Assembly (NCBI GenBank): GCA_018287875.1
Contig: JAGVVL010000009.1
Span: 124,001 to 188,000 of the forward strand
From: Nigrospora sphaerica
Taxonomy: Eukaryota; Ascomycota; Sordariomycetes; Amphisphaeriales; Apiosporaceae
Length of the DNA: 64,000 bases
Reading direction: 5' to 3'
Shown: positions 22,197 to 34,030 of the stretch, piece by piece
Numbering within the stretch: position 1 is the first letter of the stretch
Layout of the letters: every line of letters starts with the position of its first letter
Made by a program: the position numbers and the translations under genes
The notes under the pieces: model-generated
Told to the model about the DNA's origin: nothing
Database searches by the model: none
What the model saw: the letters and a program-made list of their open reading frames with translations, nothing else

Positions 22197-24640
22197 CTAG
22201 CAGTGGGGCTGGAGCCGTACCCCATGAACGGTTTCCACATGATTCCGGAAGTGGTCCACATCCAGGAGCTTGACGCCATCTTTGATACACTGAGGGTGCT
22301 CGCAGAAGATCAGATTGTCCTGCTGAAGGCTGTGTAACTCTTTCAAGTGTTGGTTGTTAAAATGCTTGTTCCTCGTACCCGTCCGACCGTACTCAAATGT
22401 TCTTTCCTCGTACGAAAGGCGAACATCACCAATGCATCGCGGACACTGTTTAGCCAGCATAAGTAGAGGAAATTCTTGTTCATGGCGGGCCTGCTGGTTC
22501 GGGGGCTGATGTTTAGCTCGTTTTTGAAGTTCGACTCGTTTGGCAGTTTCTCGCCTATGGCAAAGGTCGACCATAAGGTTGCAAGCATGCGAACGTAGTT
22601 CTTGCATCTCTTCGAACGTTGTGGTGGCTGGCTGGTTGCAAAGGAGCTCTGCTAGGCGAGCACGCTCAGGTATCTGGAGTTCGATTTCTGGTTGCGTGAG
22701 TTCCTCTTCTTCCCCAGATTCACTTTCGACATCCCATGTTGGCCGGTTGTAGAAGTAGAATGAACGGTAAGACTCCTGGAGTTCTTTGTCCCGTCGTGAC
22801 CGTTTTGCTCGGATTTTTCTCGTGAGATCACGGATCTTTTGCTCGTTTGCCCGACCTCGATATCTATGCTGACCGTTCTTGAGTGCTTCGCGTTGTATCT
22901 CTAATGCAGTGATCTCGGGGTCGGGGGGTAAGGTCTCCCTCACTTCATCGGGGACCATATTCCGCTGGGCACGAGGGTCACGCGACAAACTGACATGAGT
23001 GAAAAGCCCGATCAGACTATCTTCACTTGGTTCATCGATGAAGGCGTTTTGGATATCGAACTGCACGTTCTCATTAATGTATGCGCTGTTAAACGTGGCC
23101 CATTTCGGATCATGGCGCATCATCTGGTCGCGTACAGCATCGGAAGCCTTGCCTGTAGGGAGTTAGTATGTACACACCAATGTTTCCATGGGTACTTTAC
23201 CATTGACAGCATTTGCAGCACCTCGACGGAAGGCCCTCGGCTCGAGTGCTTTCTCGAAACCGCAGTCAAGGCTCTGGCGTTTGAGATCGTCGCGAAGCTT
23301 GTGGTATTGGAGGGCCTCATCAAGCAAGACATCGGATCCCTCGAACCGGCGGAAGATGGGTCGCTTTAGCCACTCCTTCTTCCATCGAAGAGGTGTGCAT
23401 TTGACCGGACCACGGTTTCTAACCTGGAATATGCGTTCTGCCAATGTGAGGCTTGGGGCGTCGAAAGCACCATCGCAAAGAGCCAGGCTGATAATTACTG
23501 TGATCCAACACAAAATGATCTTTCGGGTCATAGTGAAATAGAATATCGTTCTGCGGTACGTTAGTAAGGGTGTTCAAGGCAGAGAGAGCTTGCTTACGGT
23601 TTTGGCTTGTGATCAGCTCCTTTGTGGTGCACAAACTTGACGGACATGGCCAGGACGTCGAGGCCATTCTCGGGATGTCGAACTACCATGAGGTTAATGT
23701 CCTCGTAGCACAGCGCTTTCGGACGACCACGATCCGTGGTCTCCCGTGTCAGAATATCCTCCAGTATCCTGGAGTCCTCATCCAGCACTTCGTCTTCGTC
23801 GCATGGGTCATCCGGGCCCCTCGACGGAAACAAGTCCTCCCAGGAGCCGTCTTTTGGCCGGGCTTTCTCATTGTTCACAAGCTCGCCTGGCCGGGCTCCT
23901 GTGTAGGCGAGGCCCAGATAGATGCCGAGTAGTTGGACACGATGGCGCTCGGTTGGGAAGATGCTAGGATCATAGGCAACGTTGAAAACTTGGAGGACCA
24001 GAAGATCGTCGGAATTCAGAACTGGCTTGCCGTTGATGTTCGAAGGGCGAAGCCCGAACTCACGCACCAGTGAAGCATCGTGGAACTGAAGTTAATTTAG
24101 CAAAAGGAAAGTGGGGAGGGGGGCTCGATCCATGGTAATTACCTTAAGGATTTCCTTGTTGTCATTCGTGTCAATATAACGACCATTCACGCTTGAGAAC
24201 AGCTGCTTGTATTGGCGATAGTACTCCCATGATGTCCCCTGAGATTTGATCTTGTAAGTCTCGCACAAATGGTACAGGAAGCTCATTGCCATTGCGCGGT
24301 CGGCCTGTTCAATTGCGGGTTTCCAATGTCCTAGGTCGTGGGTCGCACAGAACCTATCAACCCATGAGTATGGAGCCGGGTGAGCCCGGAATTGAGGATA
24401 CACATACCTCTTCCATTTTTTCAATATACCCGCTACGTTCCGCTTCGTCTGGTCGGCCCACGCTGGCTGGAGGAATCGTTTCCTTTGCAACTGCTCACGA
24501 AGCGCAGCGTGTTGCTTCGCTGACAGAGGCTTTGGACGCTTCGAAACACGGTTCCGGTGCTCTCCCTCCGTGAATTGGATGATGAAGTCTATGTTAGCAT
24601 CTCGACGGCGACGCCGTGGCCGAGATCGCGTTGGGGCCAT
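22197..24640 (-). CDS. DUF3435/FluG-type tyrosine-recombinase-like protein with C2H2 tail
   Basis: Four exons on the minus strand: 24640-24143, 24085-23598, 23550-23201 and 23152-22197, with introns of 57, 47 and 48 nt that all have GT-AG ends and keep the frame (763 aa). After a very basic N-terminus comes the conserved core with GLAYTGARPGELV (putative catalytic Arg), PKALCYEDINLMVV, FVHHKGADHKPKP, RRGAANAVNG and MRHDPK...FNSAYIN (candidate nucleophilic Tyr). Then come DEPSEDSLIGLFTHVSLSRDPRA and a C-terminal part with two CxxC/CxxxxC...H...H zinc-finger-like units (CPRC, CEHPQC). DUF3435 is the family of Starship 'captain' tyrosine recombinases, though many members are not active captains. 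No disabling change is visible. If it is a captain, the element would extend leftwards from here. Confidence 0.82.
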
Positions 24641-25629
24641 CTTTAGCACGTGTAGCCTGTCCAAGATACGTAAAGAAACAGTTGCATGACTGGAAGGCAG
24701 CTAATACCTGGCACTGGGTGAACCAGCTCAACCCGTTGGTATGAAGATGTGAGTCGTGTTTAATTCAAGCAGCGTTAACGGCGGCAATGGCGACGATGGC
24801 TTTATAGTCTCAGCAAGCCTGGTATTGAGGCAGGAAACGGACTCCTCAAGCCGCCAAGGCGTCTCCAGCCGCCGAGCTGCTGCAGGGTGGGTGGGGCCCA
24901 ACAATGGGTTGGCTCGATGCTGCTTTGGTCGGCCTGGTGGGGCGGAGGTACCTAGTACTGGACAGGAACCATGACCAGGGTCGCCCCTCGGTGCCATGCC
25001 ATCAAAAAACGGGATCCCGCGCTTGCCAAATCCGGCCTCCAGAACACCGCCTTCTCTCTTTAACCTGTAAAATACTTACACAAGATCAAAACGGGACAAC
25101 GGAAGAATATCCCTGACAGAGCCGAATCGACCTTAGTTCGCAATTAGACCTCTTACCAAGTCTAAAAATGGAAGTAGGGGATTCCATCCAATTTGACAAT
25201 TGTGTGCAGCCCACAGAGCTCCAGTACTGCACTACTAGACTATTGATTTTAATACAGCGAAGAAGCGAATTACTGCTCTCGGCGAAACTAGCCGTGCTCT
25301 TGTCTACTCGATTACCTTTTACACACACACACAATTTATTGACGCCCGGGCGGCGGAGCCGAAAGGGCAACTATCGCTGCTGTGCTTACACTGCTGACAC
25401 TTCTCTTGTCACCCAAAGCCCTTACATGATCCTCTTTTGGCCTGTCTTCTCTTTCTGCCGTTCCTCTGCTGACCAAGTCCCCGTGTTTCAGTCCTGTATG
25501 TCTTCGCAAGCTAGCTTAAAGGCCATTCTTTAAGTGTCCAGCATCCTATCTTCGGCAGCTGAAGCGGCGCCTGCGTTTGGAGGCACGGGGTAATAGTGGC
25601 TGTTAGTTAAGTTGTAGGTTGCTGTATTC
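24641..25629. other. 5' flank of the DUF3435 gene and 3' flank of the LINE
   Basis: No gene is recognised. If the DUF3435 gene were a Starship captain, the element's 5' end should lie in this stretch. I found no convincing short terminal direct or inverted repeat by eye. The untranslated 3' end of the LINE probably occupies the right part, but no poly(A) or clear target-site duplication was identified. Confidence 0.35.
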
Positions 25630-28600
25630 TCAGTGCGCTTCCCTCACGGGCTGTTGCGCGTCAAGTCGGCCTGTAGCCATAGCGAATCGTATGGTGGCCC
25701 GAACGGCGTCCATGTCCGGGGTCCAGAATCGGTCATCGGATGCGGACCTCCCTCCTAGGTAAAAGGAGAGGTTGCTTCGATGGGTCTCGGTGTATTGTAG
25801 CATGTCTCGTCGATGTTCTATCCATTGGTGGCATCGGAAGAGGAAGTGGTCTACCGTTTCTCTTGCTTGTCCGCAGGCGCACAGGTCGGACGGCGCTACC
25901 TCGATTCGGTGGAGGTATGCGTTCAACCTGGCCATCCCCGTCCGCAGCTGGGCGAGTACGCTTGCTTCTTTCGAGGAGAGGGGGTCGTATAGTGCTCTCG
26001 TGTGTTTGCCTGGTAATGCTGTATCGATCTTTTTCGAGTATTTTCCGACGTCTTCTGGTAGCCTGTTCGACGGCATCTTCTCGCGCCACGCATTGTTCAG
26101 GATTGTCGATCGTGCTCCGGATATCGGTGTCGGCGGACTAGCGCCCAGACGTGTCGATATTTTCGCTTCCTTCTTTGCCAGGTCTATGCGTTCGTCGCAT
26201 TCGTCTGTTGGGAACCAAGTAATGGTGATGCTGCTTCCCTCTCTTCGTAGTCTCCGCATCGCCTCGTAGGCCTGTCGGACGTGCCTTTGGCCCGACTGCT
26301 GGCGGGGTTTATTTAATGTAAGCACAGCTGCTTTGTTCCGTGTTAACAGTATGATGTTGCGGTACCGCATCCTCGGCAGCGAATCCAAGGCACTGGCTAT
26401 GCCTGCTAGCTCGCCCGTAAACGGGTTCTGTTCCGATCTTGGGCCGAGAGTCGCAGACCAGGTGTTCGTCGTGGACTCGCTATGAACCGACGTCTTTGTT
26501 TCGGTGGCCACGCCATAGCCAACGAGGCCGTTCCGTGCCGAGCTGCTTACGGCAATGCATACCGCGCAGACGGTGGCGGACTCTTTTGCCGGTTCTTCGG
26601 TCACTGTCCGTACTCGGCTCTCCCAGGGGGCCAGCGTAAACGGGTCGACCGTCTCAAGGCATTCCATAGGCATCTCTTTCAGCGCATCAGCCACTTGGTA
26701 GAGGGGCGAGCGGTGGTACCGCCTAAACTTGCGCATGCGGCCGATGCAACTGCGCAGGGGGTTCGTGTCGGGTAGTGTGTGAATGTCCGTCCAGGTCTTG
26801 ATCGCTTTCCGCCAGAACCGCCCTTGGAGGGTAGCGATGTGGGCTTCGGCCTCCGCCACACTGGTGGCCACCGTCATGAACGTCCCTATGATTGCCTGGG
26901 CCCCGATCTTCTGGATCCGGTGGATCGGTCTTGCTGCTTTATATTGGCATTCGTGCATCCACACGCTCGAGGCATAGTCCACAACGGGTGCTACTGTCGC
27001 TGTGAAGAGCTGCCGTGCCGTTGCCGGCGACAGCCCTTTCAAACGCTTCAGTTCTAGCACCGCCTCGAGTCCCTTAGCCCCAGCGCGCGCGATGTGTTCT
27101 CTGTACTTGAGCTTGGTGTCCATGATGACTCCGAGGATCTTAACATGGTCTCGGGGCCGTACGGTTTGTCCTTTGATCGTGAAGGGCTCCTCACTGGCCT
27201 TGTACGCTTTACGGGCGAAGTGGATAACGGCCGTCTTCTCGGCTTCGAACGTTGCGCCGCTCCTCTTTTCCCAGTCAAGGGCGTCTTTGATGATGGCCTC
27301 TATGCCGGCACGGTTGTCCTGAGCCGTCGGGCCGACAACCCAGGCTGTGAAGTCGTCCACAAAGGCGATCGCGCCCCCGTAGCAGTCGATCCGTCGCTGG
27401 ACCAAATCTGCATTAAAGAAGAGGAACAAGATGGGGGACAGCGGCGATCCTTGCGGGAGGCCAGCCTGCGGTAGCGCTCGAACTTCTGAGACGTGTCCGT
27501 TGACCATGATCGTCGCGGTTCGGTTAGAACAGAACGCCTCGATCCACTGGAGCAGTTCATTCGGCACGCCGCGCGCTTTCATCCTTTGAAGCAGCCGTTC
27601 CTTGCATACCCCATTGTATGCTCCCTTGACGTCGAAGCTCACGAGACTGAGGACCTTTCGGCCCCGCCAAGCAGCATAGACCTGCTCCTGCAGGAGTAGC
27701 AGTGCCTGCTCGGCGGACCGCCGTTTACGGGCCCCGAAGTGGTTCGTGGGCAGGAGGCCGTAGGTCTCGACCATGTGTGAGATCCTCTCAGCAACAACCG
27801 ACTCCAATACCTTGCCCAGGGTTGCGAGGAGCGAGATCGGTCTCCAGGCTTTCGCTTTCGTGTAATCGTCTTTCCCCGGCTTCTGGAGCGGGACGATTCT
27901 CGCATGGAGCCACTGGGTGGGCAGTTCTCCGGTTTTGAGAGACGCGCGGAATAGCGTCAGGACCCGGTCCTTCACCACGGGCCATGTTTCTTTCCAGACG
28001 ATGGCCGGCAAGCCGTCCTCTCCTGGTGCTTTCCATGGTTTGGCTGCGAATAGTTGCCTCTCCACCTCTTCCATCGTGATGGCGCGCATGTTGATAGGGG
28101 TCCTCCGGGGTCTGTCGCCCTCGTCGGCAATCTCACTCGGAAGGGGAGGGAAGAACGTGGCGAGCAGTTCTTCCGCCTGTTCCTTGTGGCCCGTCGTCGT
28201 TGTGCCGTCCGCCCTCGCGAGTTGCGGCACTTTCCCGAACGCCGACGCGTCGCCCGACTTCAGGTATTTGGCCGCCTTCCAGATGTTGTCGTTGTCCGCG
28301 AGAAACTCGTTCCAGTGCTTCTTCTTCTGTTGGCGGATGGCCTCATGGTACTGCTTGGCTGCGCCTCTCGCCGTTTCCTCCAGGTCTGTCCGGGTCCGCC
28401 CCGCTCTTCGCTCGGCCCTGCTCTTGTTTCTCCAGTACGTGTAGATGCGTCGCAGCTGTGTCAGGTCAGTCGTCCACCAGCGCTTTGCGTACGGTGATGG
28501 TTTGGCACGGGGGTAAGCGTGTGCACGGCTTCCCGCACTGCGCTCATCAGGCGGTCGGCTTGCTGCTGCACACTACCTCCCGTCGGGGTTGTCGCCAGTG

Positions 28601-29402
28601 CATTCGCGATCCTGGCCTTGATGTCTTTCCATGGGGCGTTTTTAAATAGGAGTCGCTCCTGGTAGTTCGAGGAGGGCCCTGCCACGTCAAAGACCGTCTC
28701 GATGGACCGGTGGTCCGACCCATGTTCCGTCTCTAGTGTCCTACATTTAATCATTGCGTCCCTTAACTCTCCCGAGGCGAGAACAAGGTCGATTGTCGTG
28801 CTGTTCTCCCCGTCGCTCCACGTCTTCGTGCCCCGCGGTAGCAAGCTTGCGAGGCCGTATTCGTTCATCAGGTCGATGATCGGATCCGCCTCGCCCTGCC
28901 GCTCTAGTCGTATCTCGTCTCCTCCCCAGAGTTGGTCGTGCCGGTTGAAATCCCCCATGATGGCCAGTTCGACGGCCTCCCCGGCGCTGCCTCGTACCGT
29001 CTCAATCGTCCTGCGGAGCTCCTCGCACGTATCCTTAAGTGCCTGAGCATCTGTCACTGGCACGTAGACCGACGCTACCAGGATCGTGCGCTCGGCTAAC
29101 CGTACGATCGCAGCCGTGAGGTCGGGAGAGTGAATGGGGACTTGCTTCGCCTCCGCATGTTTGTTAATCCAGAGCATGCTCCGGATGGCCCATCTCCCCT
29201 CCCTGCATATAGTCGGGATCATCTTGACCCACTCCTGATGCCCCATAGGCGTCGTGAGGAGTCGTCCCTGGATCTTCCTCGCGTGTGGTTCTTGTATCGC
29301 TATAACTGTTGCGCCCCTTGTTGTCTCGTCGTTCATTAGGCTGTCCAGCACCGGTCCTTGCTTCCGTACGTTGTGTTGAATCATGCGAACCGCTTTACTC
29401 AT
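25630..29402 (-). pseudogene. LINE ORF2: AP endonuclease, reverse transcriptase and RNase H-like region; one frameshift
   Basis: ATG at 29402 overlaps the stop of ORF1 (ATGAGTAA). The first part encodes an exonuclease/endonuclease/phosphatase domain: MIQHNVRKQG, IAIQEPH, IMGDFNRHDQLWGG and GSDHRSIETV. At about 28504 a one-base deletion shifts the frame. Reading resumes ([19 protein letters not shown]) and stays open to 25630. The second part carries reverse transcriptase blocks: [39 protein letters not shown] and the active-site box AFVDDF. An RNase H-like region follows without a complete D-E-D set, then a C-terminal [17 protein letters not shown] zinc-knuckle-like tail. This is the organisation of Tad1-clade fungal LINEs. 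Apart from the frameshift, which could be a sequencing error, it looks young. Confidence 0.85.
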
Positions 29403-30696
29403 GACGGACCGGGTACAGCTTCGGGCAGTTGCGGCTGAACGATTCGTGCGGGCCTCCACACGGGACGCACTTCAAGATAGGCTCTTCGCAGCCGCGGTGG
29501 CTGTGGCCCTGCTTCGCGCATCGTCCGCAGGTCTCCGCGTTCTTACACTGGAAGGCCTTGTGCCCAACCTGCTGGCAGTTGTAGCACTGCTCCGGCCGGT
29601 CGCGTCGCTCAAACACGCGTGTGTAGCCCGATTCGCCCCCGGCGTAGAAGAAACCCTCGTCCAGGAACCGGCGGGCGTCGGCCGCTTTCGTCAGGTAGAC
29701 GACCATCGAGCCGTACGCCTTCATGTTGTCCTTCTTGCTCAGCCATACGATCTTAGCCACACTCGTTTCGTTCTCTTGCCCAAATGCCTCGGCCGCGCCG
29801 TCTCGTAGTTGGTTGTTTTCGTCCAGGACCGCCGTGCGCTTCACGCTGTCCACCTTGATCGGATACAGTTCGTCTCGCAGCACGCGTGCCCCGGAGACGG
29901 CTGTCTTCTCCGCGGCTCGTTTGACTAGTCGGTGCTCGTCTTCGTTTCGGCAGATGATCTTGATCCGTTGCGGCTTCTTAGGGTCCGTCGTGACCGCGCG
30001 GCATCGCCACTCCTTGTGTTCTTCCATTGCTCGCATTTCCTTCTCAATGGCGTTTCGGACTGTGCCGGCTGAGACGTTGGCTCGTTCGTCATCTCCTAGG
30101 TGGGATGTATCGATAGTGCAGTACAGTGTGTCGGTGAACGACGTCGGCGTCGTGTTCATCGAGCTAAGCGTGCGGACGTTGCTGGGCTGGCTCGTCGGCG
30201 GCGTTCGAGCGATCCCCGCATAGGACGCCTGTGGGCTGGTCTGGGCGCTGATATTGAGGGCCGCGCTGTTCTGAATCTCCTCCAGTTGCTCCCGGACGAG
30301 CTTTAATTCCTCTGCCATACGTTGATTCTCTTGCTTCGATGCTTCATATTGTTCGGAAAGCCCACGGATTAACCCCTCTTGACTGCCGATGGTCTCGCTT
30401 TGGGCCGTCACCATCTGCTTCAGGTCCTGGATTTCGGTTCGGGAGTGCGCGACGAGCTCCAGGATCTTCTGGAGGTACGTCCTAGCGGCGCCTCCATCGC
30501 GGCTCTTCTCGGTCGGTTCGGGTGTCCCGGCTTCTCCGTCGTCTTCTGCGTCTTGGTTCGCTTTCCCTTGGATTTTGGCCGTCGGCTTCGTCGCGCGGTT
30601 CGATCGCCTGCTGGCCGCCGTGGCGGGCTTCGCGATGGTCGTCGCGTTTGAGTTTTGCGACCCCACCACAATCGATTTCTCGGCACGGGCCGCCAT
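29395..30696 (-). CDS. LINE ORF1: Gag-like RNA-binding protein with CCHC knuckles
   Basis: It starts at ATG 30696 (MAARAEKSIVVG), is 433 aa and ends TAA at 29397-29395. It has a basic, Ala/Thr/Ser-rich N-terminal third, a coiled-coil stretch (LIRGLSEQYEASKQENQRMA...), a central domain with KRIKIICRNEDEHRLVKRA, and at the C-terminus three cysteine-rich knuckles (CYNCQQVGHKAFQC, CGRCAKQGHSHRGC, CVPCGGPHESFSRNC). This matches Gag-like ORF1 proteins of Tad/I-type LINEs, which coat the element RNA. The frame is intact. The stop overlaps the ORF2 start as ATGAGTAA, suggesting termination-reinitiation coupling. Confidence 0.85.
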   Translation of the reverse strand: MAARAEKSIVVGSQNSNATTIAKPATAASRRSNRATKPTAKIQGKANQDAEDDGEAGTPEPTEKSRDGGAARTYLQKILELVAHSRTEIQDLKQMVTAQSETIGSQEGLIRGLSEQYEASKQENQRMAEELKLVREQLEEIQNSAALNISAQTSPQASYAGIARTPPTSQPSNVRTLSSMNTTPTSFTDTLYCTIDTSHLGDDERANVSAGTVRNAIEKEMRAMEEHKEWRCRAVTTDPKKPQRIKIICRNEDEHRLVKRAAEKTAVSGARVLRDELYPIKVDSVKRTAVLDENNQLRDGAAEAFGQENETSVAKIVWLSKKDNMKAYGSMVVYLTKAADARRFLDEGFFYAGGESGYTRVFERRDRPEQCYNCQQVGHKAFQCKNAETCGRCAKQGHSHRGCEEPILKCVPCGGPHESFSRNCPKLYPVRHE

Positions 30697-31109
30697 GGTC
30701 GCGTCTTCGCGCCACCTCAGCTCCCTCAATTCACCACCTTTCCGGCTTAACGAAAAACCAATATCGCAACAGTGGGATGGCTCCTGCAGCGCTCCGTAAA
30801 CGATGCCCAGTGATCTCCAGTGATACAGAGGTTTCCATTTCCTTTTACAGTGGGGTTCATGTTCAGCGTCCAGGTCCAAAAATGGACTCTTATGGAATAT
30901 GGAGCCTGGGGTAAGCTTATGGACAGTGCGGCGCTAGTTGTGAGAGGTACTGCTGCTGACCACAGCCTAACACCAGCTGGTTTCAGGTCTATTCCAACGG
31001 TGACTCTCAGCTCTGACCACCTGGCTGGGGCACCGTTTTTTTCCTTGTTCGCTAACCGCTTCCTAACGCTGACAAGTCCAGAAAGCGCGTAAGCATCTAA
31101 CATATCATT

Positions 31110-31328
31110 ATGGCGCCCCGGCTATCAAAAGTCCACCACGAACAGATCCTTTCTATGATCCTCCGCGGATTCTCGAACGAAGACATCGCCGAAAGCGTTC
31201 CCTGCACGACGCGCGCCGTCCGCCGCGCACGATCCTCGCACTCGCGATTCGGCACCATAATCGTTCCTTCGAGCCGCACCGGTCCCGATCCCACGATTAC
31301 TGTACGAAAACAAAATCTTCGGGAATGA
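31110..31328 (+). pseudogene. N-terminal HTH remnant of a Tc1/mariner-type transposase
   Basis: ATG at 31110 opens MAPRLSKVHHEQILSMILRG, then NEDIAESVPCTTRAVRRAR and FGTIIVPSSRTGPDP. This is the start and first helix-turn-helix typical of fungal Tc1-like transposases. The frame stops after 72 codons, and the DNA immediately following (31330-31410) is the end sequence shared with the small elements at 39.6, 43.2 and 53.7 kb. The catalytic DDE part is absent, so this is an internally deleted copy. Confidence 0.6.
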
Positions 31329-31329
31329 T

Positions 31330-31412
31330 CTACTTGTTGGAGTCATTCTGTCCATTTCTACACTATAAGTGCTACTCCTGCAGGGAAACGATTGCCAGGT
31401 CGTACATAACAA
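31330..31412. repeat. End fragment of a Tc1-related small TIR family
   Basis: The sequence TTGGAGTCATTCTGTCCA ... CTACTCCTGCAGGG ... TTGCCAGGTCGTACATAAC matches, in reverse complement, the left half of the element at 53702-53871 and the copies at 39629-39776 and about 43190-43320. Confidence 0.5.
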
Positions 31413-32075
31413 CTAGTAGCAGCCCGTTTCAGCTATTCGAAAAATGCAACCTTACATAATTAGGTGTCACGCTGAGGCGACCTCCGAAGTAGACATTCAG
31501 GCTCTGCAGGTCACATGACCTAGTCCATTAGCATCTAGATGCCTACAAAGACGCTGGACGCGTATTTCATCACCAGCGCTATCTTGCCGTAAGTAGTTGT
31601 CTAGCTGTCTATTGTATAAGAATCGGTTTTCTCATATCCAGCAAATTCACGTCGGAGGGCGACCAAAACACATGTACATCATGGAGCAGAACTAGCTTTT
31701 AAAAGGATACAATGCTGACTAAGCAAGAGGGCGTGGATACTGAGTTAGCAGCGGAAAGACAAGCGAGCGGCAGTCACTCAAGGAGGACGCAGCCGTGCGA
31801 ATGGTGCTGTGGCAATCCAAATTTATCAAAATGAGGACACTTGCCGAAGAGAAGTAGAAACCTGTATAGATCCGAATGCAGATTTTTTCATTCGTTTCAC
31901 GGTGCCGTGGGCTGGGTAAAGGTTTACAGTAGTTGGGATGTGCGGGAAGCAACACTCCCTCTCAGGCGACATTGGTAGGTGTAGTAGTGCAGTGTAGGTA
32001 TGGAAACACGATGCTAATAGAATGATAGTTAGCCTGTTGGTAGCATTGTACATGGTTAGGTAACTCCATGCTAGA
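31413..32075. other. AT-rich intergenic, no gene recognised
   Basis: This is the 3' flank of the DUF3723 gene. Only short chance frames are seen. Confidence 0.35.
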
Positions 32076-33939
32076 TTAATTTTGAGAATGCAAAAGTTTG
32101 TCAACTGCATGTCTCAGCTCATCGTTGATGCTAATACTATCCACCTCCATGAGGATTATCGCATTCTTTCTACTTCTTCTCGCCTCATCGTAGCATTCAT
32201 GCGGAAGTATTGGTTGCAACAGCATTGAAAATGCCTGTACGTTGGAACTCATAAGGCCCTGTACTCGTGATTCGATTTCGGCTCGTACTTTGATTTCAGT
32301 TCGTGTTTCATTTTCAGCAGGAATTGTCATCACAGTTTTCCATCCTCCTCTTTCGTAAGTGATGAAGCGAATGGACTGGGCACCAAGACTTGGGTGTACA
32401 GGCCTATCTTCTGTGCCATTTTCGGCTGGTGGGCCGAATTGCGGCTGCAGTGGTATCCCCATCGTTCTAGGCGTGCTGGGCGAAGATTCTAGTACTGCAG
32501 GTGCTATGGCTTCAGGTTCCTCTGGACTCGGGGCTCGAATCAGGTCTAACGCGGTGTCAGATAGAACGACGCTATCCCAGTCTGACACGTCCTGTTGATT
32601 TTCTATGTCTTTTGACGAGTATTTTTGTCTTGGAGTTATTCCCATAAAGGCCATATATACGCATTTGCGTACAAAAAATGAAGTGATGTCGCCGTCTTGC
32701 GTAACCATTTGTGAAGGGATGTCCTCGTGTACGTTATCCAGAAAAAGTAGAGCCTTGTCGACAGCATGGTGATTAAGCTCGGGATATCCACACCTGCTTT
32801 TCAAATGCTTGGCCTTGACTGGCATTGGTTTCAACCCGGATTGCTTGTGGTGGCGTGTTTGACCAGCAATGATGCCCTCGACATGTCCCATGATTGAGTT
32901 GATCGAGTGCCAACAATCGTTTAAATCGGGCTGCAAACCTTTGACCAAAGCCGAGCGAATCATTTCTGCATTCATCAAGGCGAAAGACTTCTGGTCCAGT
33001 CGTGGTGTTCTGAAACCTAATCGAACGGCAAGCGTCGAAAATCCCAACAATGCATCCGCTTCAGCCTTCTCTGGCCTCGCTTTTGTGAGAAGTCCTTTTC
33101 TCTCCTTCACGGGTGGCGTCATATGGGGGTAATCGCGCATGACACAAAGCCAAAGCTGCCGCTTGCTTAGCTCGAGACGCTCGCTGAATAAACAGCTTCG
33201 TAGAGTAAAGTTTCCGTCTCCAACTTCCACTTCACAATAGCCTGGGTTTGAACTTGGCTCCTTGTAAGAGGCCTCTAGGCTGGCGGAGAGCGTGACTTTC
33301 TCGTGCTGGAAGCCCATGATTGCTCTTATACTATCAGCACATGATTGCAAATATTTTATGTCCTCGAAGAACGTATAGAGCGAAGGGACAATACAATCCA
33401 GTTGTACTAGGTTGTTCCAGATGAGTGTCCGTTCAAGATTGTTGAAATTTACTAGAATCTCGCCAGCATCAAGCTTGGTCCGAAGATCATGAGTATCTTG
33501 GACCGAAAGCAGTGGACACCTGAGCTGGAATGTGCGGACTGTCTTGGAGTCGACTTTTGCCAGCATTGAGAGCTCGTTCCCGACAAGCGTGGCCCAGACA
33601 TCGTATATATGATTGAGATAATTCAAGATCTCCTAGGATCGATGTTAGGAAGCTGTCCAGTTGCCAATAGAAACTACTCACCTCATCACACCTGCCACTA
33701 AGTAACTTGTGTAAGGTGCTGAGTCTCATATCATCCCAGAGCCCCGGAATAGCTAGAAGGCGATCGAATCCGTCTATTAAGTTCTTTGACTTTACAAGCT
33801 TCTTGAAGTATTTCCGCTTGTGGTTTGAGAGATGAGATAACCAGAGGGATTCAAACACGACGTTGTTTTCTTGTTGGAACTTTCGCAGGTTTAGGTAGTA
33901 CTCTCCATCAGGAATTCTATCCCATAATATGCCGTCCAT
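32076..33939 (-). CDS. DUF3723 family protein
   Basis: Two exons, 33939-33682 and 33632-32076, with a 49-nt GT-AG intron (GTGAGT...CCTAG); 604 aa, starting MDGILWDRIPDGEYY. Blocks that I recognise from DUF3723 proteins are LRKFQQENNVVFESLW, IPGLWDDMRLSTLHKLLSG, LNHIYDVWATLVG, LDCIVPSLYTFFEDIKYL and SCADSIRAIMG, and further on LGFSTLAVRLGF and HHAVDKALLFLDNV. The biochemical function of the family is unknown. It is one of the accessory families repeatedly found in Starship elements. The C-terminal 200 residues are Ser/Pro/Glu-rich with no recognised domain. It is divergently transcribed from the pseudokinase gene across 678 bp that hold a minisatellite. Confidence 0.72.
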
Positions 33940-34030
33940 TATTACTGAGTCCTTGCAGGTGTTTATGGTTGGCTCTATTTTCCAGTTTATTTATTTTATA
34001 TACAGGGTGATAAGATGCCGGTTTTTAGAT

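Larger units (their letters stand above)
25630..30696 (-). mobile_element. Tad1-like non-LTR retrotransposon (coding span)
   Basis: ORF1 and ORF2 lie in the expected order with an 8-nt overlap. Untranslated ends extend some hundred bases on either side, but their limits were not resolved. It has inserted between the DUF3435 gene and the DUF3723 gene. Confidence 0.8.

Noticed and set aside
24641..25100. Starship 5' boundary next to the DUF3435 gene
   Set aside because: A boundary is expected there, but I found no convincing short terminal repeat or duplicated target site, so none is annotated.
28461..29459. LINE endonuclease and reverse transcriptase as two separate genes
   Set aside because: The frames meet at one single-base shift with continuous homology on both sides; it is one ORF2.
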